Of a DNA stretch of 64,000 nt, positions 1 to 12,700 are shown one piece after another. A model generated the notes under the pieces. It did no database searches and was not told where the DNA came from. It saw nothing but the letters and a program-made list of their open reading frames with translations. The DNA lies in NCBI RefSeq assembly GCF_018991925.1, contig NW_024722158.1:201782-265781 (forward strand), given 5' to 3'. A program made the translations under genes and the position numbers. The DNA is from Homarus americanus (taxonomy: Eukaryota; Arthropoda; Malacostraca; Decapoda; Nephropidae). Within the stretch, counting starts at the first letter, position 1. The number at the start of each line of letters is the position of its first letter.

Positions 1-319
1 TTACTTGGAAGTTTTGGTTATTTTACTCAGGTTTGCACCTCAATATGTACTGTGGCGTTGATTGTAGCACTTTGTAAATACACATGGATGTAACGTTGCA
101 ATATCAAGATTTGCCGAGGTTTTGCTGCCACAAGACCCTCACAGATTCAAAGAAAATACCAAAATTGGTTGATAAAAAATCCAGAAAATCAACGTACTCA
201 TCGATGCTACAATGTAAAGAACAAACAGTCAAAATTAAAAGCATGTGAAATACAAAACTTGCAGATCAAGATGTGCGAATTTTTCAATTCACTAAACCTT
301 TTCATGGACGACAGCACAT
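1..319. other. AT-rich sequence, nothing recognised
   Basis: No convincing coding or repeat signal is visible before the start of the LINE remnant. The short open frame at 169-363 has no recognisable motif, and its downstream end already overlaps sequence shared with the second family 1 LINE copy near 42.6 kb. Confidence 0.5.
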
Positions 320-2140
320 GGCACACCTCCCCCTCCGCTCATCTGATGGTAACTCCTAATTGAAGATGAAGAACGCAACCGTCACCACTGGAAAGAGCAC
401 TACCATTTGCTCCTCAACCAAAACACTGATGAGGATGTCCTTACTATCCAATAGGTCCCCAGCATCAAAAGCTGATCCATCTCAGCTATCCTCCATCCCG
501 GACGAGGTACCCAGTTCATCAAACAGTTGAGAATAACAATGCCTGGAGCCTGAGGGAATCCGGCCGAGATGTACAAGGTAGGAGGAACCCTGCTTACCAG
601 CCGCCTCCTGTAGAATATGTGGGAAATGGAGGAAACCCCAATCTCTTAAAGACGCCTCCATCATCAAATATTTATAAGAACAAGGGAGACCGGTCAGACT
701 GTGTAACCATCACGATCTCGCTGCTGCCTGTAGCTGGCAAGATTAGCGCCCGAGTCCTCCTCAACTGACTTCTTTCTGAGGCGGAAAACTTCCTCCCAGA
801 ATCTCAATGTATTTTGGACCATCACGTGGCACCACTGACATGATCTTTGCTGCCCGCCAGATACAGAGAACAGCGTCGTGCCCTGTACATGGCCTCTTAT
901 TTACCTAACCAAGGCCTTCGAATCAGTCAACAGGTTAGCCTCAGGCAGACGCTCAGCCGTTTTGGCTACCAAAAAGTCATACCATTGTAAGATAACCTCA
1001 CGATAGCATGAACGGCAGTCTCCTGCCAATGACACCCAGTCTGAGTTCTTCTCCATCCAAACGGGATAAACCAAGGATGTAGTGGCACCAACTCTTCCAT
1101 TTTCTTGAGTGCCTCTTACTCGTGCAGTGCCATTTTAGCTTAAGGGGTGACAATCAGTACCGGATGAAGGATCTTTTTCAACTAAGAGGACTCCAGGCAG
1201 GAACAACAAAGGTGTCAGCAGCTTCCATTACTGAACTTCAGTATGCAGACGACCTCACCCTTGTCGCCCATACTGAATGCGACCTACAGGAGATTCCTAA
1301 ACACCTACGCAGATGCGTATGCACTTTGGCCTTAAGGTGAATGTACGTAAGACTCAGATTCTCTTTCAGCCTGCCCCAGGTTCAGCCACAACTCCACCAT
1401 CCATCCAGCTTAATGGTACTACACTCTCTAATGCTACCCACTTTCAGTATCTGCACTCCCACCTGTCGACCTCCGTAGACATCAATGAAGAGATTCATCA
1501 TCGGATAAACTGTGCACCTCAAGCCTTTGGTGAGACTTCTGACCTGTGTCTTCAGCTGTGGAGCTGAAATTATCGACAAAATTGCACGTATATCGAGCAG
1601 TGGTCCTCCCCACCTGCTATGGCACCGAGCCAGGGTTACATACCTCAAGGCACTTGAAAACTTCACCAACATAGTCTACGTTCCAGCTCTGAAATTCGCA
1701 GAGACCAACTGTAGAGCATCGAGGCTACCATTATCCATGAACAACTACGTTGCACTGGCCATGTTACCGCATGGAAACAGAACTGTCAAAGCAGCTATTT
1801 TGCAGTCACCTAACGAATAGTAAATGTGTTGGCGGGCAACTGAAAAGGTACAGACAGTCTTGAGAAAAACCTAAAAATTCAAAATGACCTGCCCACCTGG
1901 GATTCGATCACTCCACACTATAACGCTTGAGAGGAGCACCACACGAGAAATGTGTCAATACTCACGAGTTATCCCGACTACAGACAAGCGCCGGAAAGAC
2001 GCTGCTGCCGCCTCCTGCACTAGATGAAGCCCCCACATGCAACATCCGTGATCGACCCTGCCGGTCCCGTATCGGCCTCTTAGTCACCTCAGAACTCCAC
2101 CAACCTAGGTGACAGCCTTAATGATTCATATCATTGTAAG
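320..2140 (+). mobile_element. Decayed non-LTR retrotransposon, family 1, copy 1
   Basis: A plus-strand LINE remnant running from the linker before RT to the 3' end. Translated pieces give an IPAEMYK-type RT N-terminus (about 560-700), the palm block with LQYADDLTLVAHT (about 1230-1275), the KVNVRKTQILFQP block, and the basic C-terminal tail (1927-2112). The frame is broken many times. Copy 2, on the opposite strand at 40.3-43.2 kb, shares the start (the CTCATCTGATGGTAACTCC region), the tail (GGAPHE and HQPR-like motifs) and the terminal sequence TCATATCATTGTA, which sets the 3' end near 2140. The protein resembles the endonuclease-RT proteins often annotated as craniofacial development protein 2-like in invertebrates. 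I cannot fix the LINE clade (RTE-like or L2-like) by eye. Confidence 0.8.
1122..1820 (+). pseudogene. RT palm and thumb remnant of LINE family 1, copy 1
   Basis: Three overlapping frames (1122-1340, 1313-1567, 1512-1820) together trace one RT. First comes a DGxxRYRM-type strand degraded to NQYRMKDLFQLRGLQ, then the catalytic ELQYADD box with both aspartates intact. It is followed by GLKVNVRKTQILFQPAPG and HFQYLHSHLSTSVDINEEIHHRI. At least two frameshifts separate the pieces, so no functional RT can be made. The downstream MNNYVALAM piece matches the C-terminal part of copy 2, which confirms the assignment. Confidence 0.75.
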
Positions 2141-2324
2141 CATACTGGATGATCTAACCAAACCCGATTCCGAACAACAAAAATAGTAGTAGTAGAATGG
2201 TAGTTTGGGTCCAGATTAGGTGTGATTATCAGAAGTAAGTGTCAGAGTGGCACAGAGGGTGTGTGGGTATATTAAATGATGGTGGCACAGATATCCAGAT
2301 ATGGTGTGCACAGATAAGACCAGA
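2141..2324. other. Spacer between LINE and minisatellite
   Basis: Short AT-rich sequence with a small TAG-rich run (about 2185-2200) leading into the GT-rich array. No gene seen. Confidence 0.5.
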
Positions 2325-2960
2325 GTGTCAGAGGTGTGTGACGTGTGTGGGTGGCCAGAGGTGTGTGGGTGACCAGAGGGGTACAGAGGTGTGTGGGGTG
2401 ACCAGAGGTGTGGGGTGGCAGAGGTGGTGGCCAGAGGTGTGTGGGTGACAAGAGGTGTGTGGGTGGCCAGAGGTGTGTGGGTACAGAGGTGTGTGGGTGA
2501 CCAGAGGTGTGGGGTGGCCAGGAGGTGTGTGGGACGTGACCAGAGGTGTGGTGGCCAGAGGTGGGTGGCCAGAGGTGGGTGACCAGAGGTGTGGGTGACT
2601 CAGGTGTGGGTGACCAGAGGTGTGTGGTGGGAGGTGTGTGGGTGACCAGAGGTGTGTGGGTGACCAGAGGTGTGTGGGTACAGAGGGGTGACCAGAGGTG
2701 TGTGGGGTGACCAGAGGTGGGGTGACCAGAGGGGTACAGAGGTGTGTGGGTGGCCAGAGGTGTGTGTGTGGGTGACCAGGAGGGTGTGTGGGTGGCCAGA
2801 GTGTGGGTACAGGAGGTGTGTGGGTGACCAGAGGTGTGTGGGTACAGAGGTGTGTGTGGGTACAGAGGTGTGGGTGACCAGAGGTGTGTGGGTGACCAGA
2901 GGTGGCCAGAGGTGTGTGGGTGGCCAGAGGTGGGTGGCCAGAAGACACGGCCACCCAAAG
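2325..2960. repeat. 19-bp minisatellite, GT-rich (array 1)
   Basis: Imperfect tandem repeat with consensus GTGACCAGAGGTGTGTGGG. Common variants replace GTGACC by GTGGCC or by a shortened GTACAG unit. About 34 unit-equivalents. The long open frames on both strands (for example the minus-strand HTSGHPHT-type frames) are by-products of a low-complexity array without stops, not genes. Confidence 0.93.
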
Positions 2961-3117
2961 AAGAGTCGTGGTGTGTGTGTGTGTAGAGATTAATAATGAA
3001 TGCTATAATAGAAATTAGTTGTCGGCAGAATGTCTTCACACACACACACACACAAGGAGGAGGAGTACGCCAAAGCATCGAACGAGTCTGGCCTAAGATC
3101 CAACTTAAAGGGTGTGC
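2961..3117. other. Unique spacer with short GT and CA runs
   Basis: About 160 bp of non-repetitive sequence between two minisatellites. A short GT run lies near 2970-2986 and a CA run at about 3036-3053. No coding signal. Confidence 0.6.
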
Positions 3118-6100
3118 GCCCACTACTGCCACCCACATCCCCACACCCATTTTAGTCCCACCCACATCCCTACTACCACCCACATCCACTCACTAACACC
3201 CACACCACCACGCCACCCCACATCCACCTCTGCCACCCACATCCACCACTGCCACCCACATCCACTACTGACACCCACATCCTCTACTGCCACCCATTTA
3301 CTCCACCCACATCCACTACTACCATCCACATCCACCACTGACACCCACATCCACCACTGCCACCCATTTTACTCCCACCCACATCCACCACTACCACCCA
3401 CATCCACTACTACCACCCACATCCCACTGCCACCCATTTAACTCCCACCCACATCCACCACACACCCACATCCACCACTGACACCCACATCCCCACTCCA
3501 TTTTCACTCCCACCCACATCCACTACCACCACCCACATCCACCACTACCACCCACATCCCCACACACCCATTCTCCACCCACATCCACTACACCACCCAC
3601 ATCCACCACCACCACCCACATCCTCTACTGCCACCCATTTTATCCCCACCCACATCCACCACTCCCCACCCACATCCACCACTCCCACCCACATCCACTA
3701 CCCACCCACATCCACTACAACCACCCACATCCTCTACTGCCACCCACACATCCTCGACTGCCACCCATTTTACTCCCACCCACATCCACACCCCACCCAC
3801 ATCCACTACCCCCACCCACATCCACTACCCCACCAACATCCACTACTACCACCCACATCCACTACAACCACCCACATCCACTACTACCACCCACATCCAC
3901 ACTGACACCCACATCCACCACACCAATTTACTCCCACCAACATCCACTACTACCACCCCATCCACACCACCCACACACACCTCACTACCACCCCATCCAC
4001 CACTACCACCCCCATCCACTACTACCACCCCATCCACTCACTTACACCCCCATCCACCACTACCACCCCATCCACTACTACCACCCACATCCACACCCAA
4101 CCCCATCCACCACTACCACCCACATCCACTACCACCCCCAACCACTACACTACCACCCCATCCACTACTACCACCCCCATCACTACCACCCACATCCTAC
4201 TACCCCCCATCACTACTACCCCCCCCATCCTCACTACCACCCCATCCACTACCACCCCATCCACTACTACCACCCCCATCCACTACTACCCCCATCACTA
4301 CCACCCCCATCTACTACCACCCCACCACCACTACCACCCCATCCACTACTCACTCCCCCATCCACTACTACCACCCCATCACTACTACCACCCATCACTA
4401 CTACCCCATCTACTACCACCACATCACTACTACCACCCCATCCCACACCACCCACCCCATCCACTACTACCACCCACTTCTTTCGCCATCCCTACCCACC
4501 ACCTATCCACTACTACAACCCCCCATCACTACTGCCCCATCCACTACTACCCTCATCACTACTACCACCCCATCCACTACTACACCCCATCACTACTACC
4601 ACCCCATCCACTACTACCACCCATCCTACCCCACCATCTTTCCCATCACTACTACCACCCCATCCTACTCTCTCCCCCATCCACTACTACCCCCATCACT
4701 ACTACCACCCATCACTACTACCACCCCATCACTAATACCCCACATCCACTACTACCACCCCATCCACTACTACCCATCCACTACTACCACCCATCCACTA
4801 CTACCCATCCTCCCCATCCACTACTACCACCCCCATCCACCCTCCCCATCCACTACTACCACCCACATCCTACTACCACCCATCCACACTACTACCACCC
4901 CCCATCCACTACCACCCTCACTACTACTGCCCCATCCTACACCCCATCCACCTACTCCCCCGTCACTCTGCCACCCCCCTCACTCTACTGCCACATCCAC
5001 CTGCGCCATCACTGCCACCTGCTCCACCCCTCCACTACTACCCCATCACTCTACTCCACCCCATCCACTACTGCACCCCATCACTGCTCCCCCATCACCC
5101 TACCACCCCATCCACTGCCACCCCATCCCTCACTGCCCCATCCACTACTACCCCGTCACTCTGCCTCCACTACTGCCTCACTACTCCCCATCCCTACCAC
5201 CCCGTCCTACTACCCCCATCACTACTACCACCCCATCACTACTCCATCCCCATCCACTACTACCACCCCCATCCTACTACCACATCCACTACCCCAACCA
5301 CTACTACCCCATCCACTACTCACCCCCATCCACTACCTACACCCATCCACTACTGCCCATCACTACTACCCCATCACTACTACCACCCCATCCACTACTA
5401 CCACCCCATCACTACTACCACCCCATCCTACTACCACCCCATCACTACTACCACCCCAACCACTACTACCACCCCATCACTACTCTCTCCCCCATCCACT
5501 ACTACCACTCCCATCCACTACTACCACCCCATCTCACCACCCCATCACTACTACCACCCCCATCCACTACTACCACCCTCATCCTCTACACCCCATCCTA
5601 CCCACCCACATCCACTACTACCACCCCATCCACTACCACCCCCCATCCACTACTACCACCCACATCCCTTTCTCACAAACCCCATCACTCACTACCACCC
5701 CATCACTACTACCCATCCCCGTCCACTACCACCCATCCTACTACCACCCATCACCACTACTACCAACCCCATCCACTTACTACCACCCCATCCACTACAC
5801 CCCATCACTACCACCCCCATCACCTACTACCCCCATCCACTACTCACCCCCATCCACTTTATACCCCCATCCACTACTGCCACCCATCCTACCTGCTACC
5901 CATCCACTACTACCACCCGTCCTGCTGCCGCCCGTCACTGCTGCCGCCCCGTCACTGCCTGCCCCGTCACTGCCACCCCGTCACTGCTGCCACCCCCGTC
6001 ACTACTACATTGCGTCCTACTATGCCCCATCCTGCTACCGCCACCGTCACTACTTACCACCCCCATCACACTACTACCCACATCACTGCCTACTCCCCAG

Positions 6101-6738
6101 ACCACTACTACAACCCCATCCATCACTCCCATCCTTTCTGCCACTCACTACTATCCCCCATCCTTCTACCACCCCCATCCTTACTGACCACCCCCATCAC
6201 TGCCACCCCCATCCTACTACCACCCCGTCACTCCTGCCACCCCCGTCACTGCTGCCACCACGTCCACTACTACCCCAACCCTGCTGCCACCCCATCCACC
6301 TACTCTCCCCATCACTGCTGCCCCATCACTACTACCGCCCGTCACTACTACCTCCCCATCACTACTACCCCATCACTACTATACCCCATCCACTACTACC
6401 ACCCCATCTCACTCCACCCCCATCCACTACTACCACCCATCCACTACTACCACCCCCATCTCTACCACCCACATCACTACTACCCACCCCATCCACTACC
6501 ACCCCCATCCACTACTCTCCCCCATCCTACTACTACCCATCCACTACTACATCCCCCATCCACTACTACCACCCCATCCTACCCCCCATCCACTACTACC
6601 ACCCCCATCCACTACTACATCCCCATCCACTACTACCCCATCCCTACTACCACCCCATCCACTACTACCACCCCATCCACTACTACCACCCACATCCACT
6701 ACTACCCCATCCTACTACCCCATCCACTATTGCTACCC
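3118..6738. repeat. 19-bp minisatellite, CCAC-rich (array 2)
   Basis: Degenerate tandem repeat. The proximal part (3118 to about 4000) has CCCACATCCACTACTGCCA-type units. The distal part is dominated by CCCCATCCACTACTACCAC, with many indels and short deletions. About 190 unit-equivalents. The strand composition is extremely skewed: almost no G on the plus strand. The 276-residue frame at 6010-6840 and the GG-rich minus frames are artefacts of this skew. Confidence 0.93.
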
Positions 6739-6740
6739 AC

Positions 6741-9700
6741 CTGGTGCTGCTCTGAACAGTGCCTGGTATCTGGAGCTGCCCTAGCAGAGCCTAGTATCCT
6801 GGTGCTGCTCTCACAGTTACTGGTACATGGGCTGCCCTGACAGTGCTTGGTACCTTGTGCTGCCCTGACAGTGCCTGATACCTGGTAGCTTCCCTGACAG
6901 TGCCTGGTACCTAGATGCTGTCAATGCCTGGTACCTGGAGCTGCTATGACAGTGCCTGGTACCTGGAGCTGCCTGAAGTGCTGGTACCTGGAGATGCTCT
7001 GACAGTGCCTGGTACCGGAGCTGCTCTGACAGTGCCTGGTACCTGTAACTGCCCTGACAGTGGCTGGTACCTGGTGCTGCTCTGACAGTGCCTGGTACCT
7101 GGAGCTGCTATGACAGTGCCTGGTACCTGGAGCTGCCCACAAGTGCCTGGTACCTGGAGATGCTGACAGTGCCTGGTACCTGGTGCTACCCTAACAGCGC
7201 CTGGTACCTGGGCTGCCCGGACAGTGCCGATACCTGGTGCTGCTCTGACAGTGCTTTTATACCTGCGCTGCCTGACGGTCGCCTGATGCTGGAGCTGCCC
7301 TGACAGTGCTTTATACCTGCAGCTGCCCTCACAGCGCCTAATACCTGGAGCTGCCCTGACGGTGTCTGGTACCTGGGGCTGCCCTGACGGTGTCTGGTAC
7401 CTGGAGCTGCACTGACAGTGCCTGGTACCTAAACTGCCCTGACAGCGCCTGGTACCAGAGCTTCCTGACAGCGCCTGGTAGCTGGGCTGTGCTGACAGTG
7501 CCTGGTACCTGATGTTCCTCTGACAGTGCCTGGTACCTTGCTGCCATGACAGTGCATGGTACCTGGTGATGCCATGAATATGTCTGGTACAGGAACTGCA
7601 CTGACACTGCCTGGTACCTAGAGCTGCCCTGAAAGCACCTGGTACCTAGAGCTTCCCCTGACAGCATCTGGTACCTGGGCTGCTCTGACAGTGCCTGGTA
7701 CCTGGTGCTCCTCTGACAGTGCTTTATACCTGGAGCTGCCCTGACGGTGCCTGGTACTTGGAGCTGCCTCACAGCGCCTAATGCCAGGGAGCTCTGACAG
7801 GCTGCCTTATACCTGGAGCTGCCCTGACAGGTGCCTGGTACCTGGTGCTGCCATGACAGCGTCTGGTACCTGGGCTGCCCTGACGGTGCCTGGTACTGGT
7901 GCTACCCTGACAGCGCCTGAAACCTGCAGCTGCTCTAACAGTGCCTGGTACATGAACTGCGCTGACAGTGCCTGCTGGGCTGCACGACAGTGCCTGGTAC
8001 CTGGTGCTCCTCTGACAGTGCCTTATACCTGGGCTGCCCTGACGGTGCCTGGTACTGGGCTGCCCTCCAGCGCCAATACCAGGAGCTGCTCTGACAGTGC
8101 CTTATACCTGGAGCTGCCATGACAGTGCCTGGTACGGAAATGCCTGACAGTCCGGTACCTGGAGCTGCCCTGACAGTGCCTGGTACCTGGTGCTACCTGA
8201 CAGCGCCTGGTACCTGCAGCTGCTCTAACAGTGCCTGGTACATGGAACTGCGCTGACAGTGCCTGCTACCTGGAGCTGCACTGACAGTGCCTGGTACCTA
8301 GAGCTGCCCTGACAGCGCCTGGTACTTGGAGCTTCCCTGACAGCGCCTGGTAGCTGGAGCTGCGCTGACAGTGACTGATACCTGGTGCTCCTCTGACAGT
8401 GCCTGGTACCTGGACCTGCTCTGACAGTGCCTGAGTATCTGGAGCTGCCTTGACAGTGCCTGGTACCTGGAGCTCCCCTCACAGTGCCTGATACCTGGTG
8501 GTGCCCTGACAGTGCTTGGTACCTGGAGCTGCTCTAACAGTGCCTGGTACCCTGGCTACTCTGATAGTGCCTGGTTTCTGGAGCTGCCCTGACAGTGCCT
8601 GGTACCTGGAACTGCCCTGACAGTACCTGGTACCTGGTGATGCTGCCCTACAGCGGCTGGAACCTGGAGCTGCTCTGACAGTGCCTCATGCCTGGAGCTG
8701 CCCTGACAGTGCCTGGTACCTGGTGGTGCCCTAACAGTGCCCTAATACTGGTGCTGCCCTAACAGTGCCTGGTACCTGGAGCTGCCCCTAACAGTGCCTG
8801 GTACCTGGAACTGCCCTGACAGTACCTGGTACCTGGTGATGCCTTTACAGAGGCTGGTACCTGGATGCGTTCCGACAGTGCCTAGTACCTGCTGCTCTGA
8901 CAGCGCCTGGCCTCGGGCTGCGCTGACGGTGCCTGGTACCCTGAAGCTGCCACAAGCAGCGCCTGGTACCTTGAGCTTCCTGACAGCGCCTGGTAGCTGG
9001 AGCTGCGCTGATGCCTGGTACCTGATGTTCCCCTGACAGTGCTGGTACCTTGTGCTGCCGACAGTGCTCTGGTACCTGGTGGTGCCCATGAATATGCGGT
9101 ACATGGAACTGCGCTGACAGTGCCTGCTACCTGGGCTGCACTGACAGTGCCCTGAGTACTGGGCTGCCCTGAAGCGCCTGGTACCTGGAGCTTCCCTGAC
9201 GGCATGTGGTACCTGGAGCTGCTCTGACAGTGCCTGGTACCTGGTGCTCCTCTGACAGTGCTTTATACCTGGAGCTGCCCTGACAGTGCCTGGTACTGGG
9301 CTGCCCTCACAGCGCCTAATACCTGGAGCTGCTCTGACAGTGCCTTATACCTGGAGCTGCCCTGACGGTGCCTGGTACCTAATGCTGCCATGACAGCGCC
9401 TGGTACCTGGGCTAACCCTGACAGCGTCTGGTACCTGGAGATGCCCTGACAGTGCCTGGTACCGTGCTACCCTAACAGTGACTGGTACTGGAGCTGCCCT
9501 GACAGTGCCTGGTACCTGGTGCTGCCCGACAGCGCCTGGTACCTGGAGCTGCTCTAACAGTGCCTGGTACCTGGAGCTGCCCTGACAGTGACTGATACCT
9601 GGAGCTGCCTGACAGTGCCTGGTACTGGTGCTGCCGCCTGACGCGCCTGGTACCTGGGACTGACAGCGTCTGGTACCTGGAGTTGCCCTGACAGTGCCTG

Positions 9701-12700
9701 GTACCTGGTGCTACCCTGACAGCGCCTGGTACCTGCAGCTGCTCTAACAGTGCCTGGTACATGGAACTGCGCTGACAGTGCCTGCTACCTGGGCTGCACT
9801 GACAGTGCTGGTACAAGCTGCCCTGACAGCGCCTGGTACCTAGGCTTCCTGACAGCGCCTGGTAGCTGGAGCTGCGCTGACAGTGACTGAACCTGGTGCT
9901 CCTCTGACAGTGCCTGGTACCTGGACCTGCTCTGACAGTTCCTAGTATCTGGAGCTGCCTTGACAGTGCCTGGTACCTGGGCTCCCCTCACAGTGCCTGA
10001 TACCTGGTGGTGCCCTGACAGTGCTTGGTACCTGGGCTGCTCTAACAGTGCCTGGTACCTTGAGGTACTCCTCATAGTGCCTGGTTTCTGGAACTGCTGA
10101 CAGTACCTGGTACCTGGTGATGCCTTTACAGCGGCTGGAACCTGGAGCTGTTCTGACAGTGCCTACTACCTGTAGCTGCACTGACAGCGCCTGATACCTG
10201 GAGCTGCCCTGACGGTACCTGGTACTTGTAGCTGCACTGACAGCGCCTGATAGCTGGAGCTGCTCTAACAGTGCCAGGTACCTCGAGCTACTCGATAGTG
10301 TCTGCTACCTGGAGCTGCCTGACAGTGCCTGGTATTTGGAACTCCCTGACAGTGCCTGATACCTGGTGCCCTGACAGTGACTGCTACCTGAGCTGATCAA
10401 CAGTGCCTGGTACCTAAACTACTCTGATTGTGCCTGGTACCTGGAGCTGCCTGACAGTGCCTGGTACCTGGAGCTGACCTGACGTGCCTGGTCCTGGTGG
10501 CGCTCTTACAGTGCCTGGTACCTAGAGTTGCCCTGACAGCGCCTGGTACCTGAGCTGCTCTGACAGTGCCTAGTACCTGGAGCTGCTCTTACAGTGCCTG
10601 GTACCTAAGTTGCCTGACAGCGCCTGGTACCTGGGCTGCCTCTGTCAGTGTCTGGTACCTGGAGCTGCCCTGACCAGTGCCTGGTACCTGGAGTTGCCCT
10701 GACAGTGCCTGGTACCTGGGCTGCCTGACAGTGCCTGGTACCTGGGTTGCCCTGACTGTGCCTGGTACCTGGGTTGCCTGACAGTGCCTGGTACCTGGGC
10801 TGCCCTGACAGTGCCTGGTACCTGGAGTTGCCCTGACTGTGCCTGGTACTGGAGCTGCCTGATAGTGCCTGGTACCCGGAGCTGCTCGACAGTGCCTCAT
10901 GCCTGGAGCTGCCCTGACAGTGCCTGGTACCTGGTGCTCCCTAACAGTGCCTGATACCTGGTGCTGCCCTAACAGTGCATGGTACCTGGAGCTGCCTAAC
11001 AGTGCCTGGTACCTGGAACTGCCCTGACAGTACCTGGTACCTGGTGATGCCTTTACAGCGGCTGGAACCTGAAGCTGTTCTGACAGTGCCTAGTACCTGT
11101 AACTGCACTTACAGCGCCTGATACCTGGAGCTGCCCTGACAGTACCTGGTACTTGTAGCTGCCCTGACAGTGACCTGGTATCTGGAGCTGCCCTGACAGT
11201 GCCTGGTACCTGGAGCTGCCCTGACAGTACCTGGTACCTGGTGCTGCCCTGACAGTGCCTGGTACCTGGAGCTGCCCTTACAGGGCCTAGTATCTGGAGC
11301 TGCCCTGACAGCGACTGGTACATGGAGCTGCCCTGACAGTGACTGGTAATTGGTGCTCCCCTGACAGCGCCTGGTACCTGGAGCTGCCCTGACGGTGCCT
11401 GGCACCTGGAGCTGCCCTGACAGTGATTGGTACCTCGTGCTGCCTGACGCGCCTGGTACCAGGAGCTGCCCTGACAGTGTCTAGTAACTGGAGCTGCCTG
11501 ACAGTGCCTGGTACGCAGGCTGCCCTGACAGTGCCTGGTACCTGGATCTGTTCTAACAGCTCCTGGTGAGCTGCCCTGACAGTGTCTGGTATCTGGAACT
11601 GCCCTGACAATGCCTGGTACCTTGACCTGCTCTGACGGTCCTGGTACCTGGAGCTGCCCTGACAGTGCCTCGTAACTGGAGCTGCCCTGACAGTGCCTGG
11701 TACCTGGAGCAGCCCTGACAGTGCCTGGTATCTGGAGCTGCCCTGACAGTCCTGGTACCTGGAGCTGCCCTGACAATGCCTGGTACCTGGAGCTGCTCTG
11801 ACAGTGCCTGGTACCTGGAGCTGCCCTGACAGTGCCTGATACTGAGCTGCCTGACAGTGCCTGGTACATGGGCTGCCCTGACAGTGCCTGGTACCTGGAT
11901 CTGTTCTGACAGCTCTAGTATCTGGAGCTGCCCTGACAGTGCCTGGTATCTGGAACTGCCCTGACAATGCCTGGTACCTTGACCTGCTCTGACAGTCCCT
12001 GGTACCTGGAGCTGCCCTGACAGTGCCTGGTACCTGGGCTGCCCTGACAGTGCCTGGTACCTGCAGCTGCCTGACAGTGCCTGGTACCTGGGCTGCCCTG
12101 ACAGTGCCTGGTACCTGGAGCTGCCTGACAGTGCCTGATATAGACTGCCCTGACAGTGACTGGTACCTGGAGCTGCTGACAGTGCCTGGTACCTGGAGCT
12201 GCCTGACAGTGCCTGGTACCTGGAGCTGCCCTGACAGTTCTAGTATCTGGAGGTGCCCTGACAGTGCCTGGTACCTGGACCTGCCCTGACAGTGCCTCAT
12301 ACATGACTGCCTGACAGTGCCTGGTACCTGGAGCTGCCCTGACAGTGCCTGGTACCTGGTGCTTCTCTGACAGTGCCTGGTACCTGGAGCTGCTCTGACA
12401 GTGCCTGGTACCTGGTGCTGTTCTGACAGTGCCTGGTACCTGGAGCTGCTCTGACAGTGCCTGGTACCTGGTGCTGCCCTGACAGATCCTGGTACCTGTA
12501 GCTGCTCTGACAGTGCCTGGTACCTGGAGCTGCACTGACAGCGCCTGGTACTGGTGCTGCTCTGACAGTGCCTGGTTCCTTGTGCTGTTCTGACAGTGCC
12601 TGGTACCTGGAGCTGCCCTGACAGTGCCTGGTACCTGGTGCTTCTAGACAGTGCCTGGTACCTGGTGCTGCCCTGACAGTGCCTGGTACCTGGTGCTGCT

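Noticed and set aside
2272..6840. Frames rich in His-Thr-Pro or Tyr-His-Pro (305, 208 and 276 codons)
   Set aside because: Artefacts of the two 19-bp minisatellites and their strand skew.
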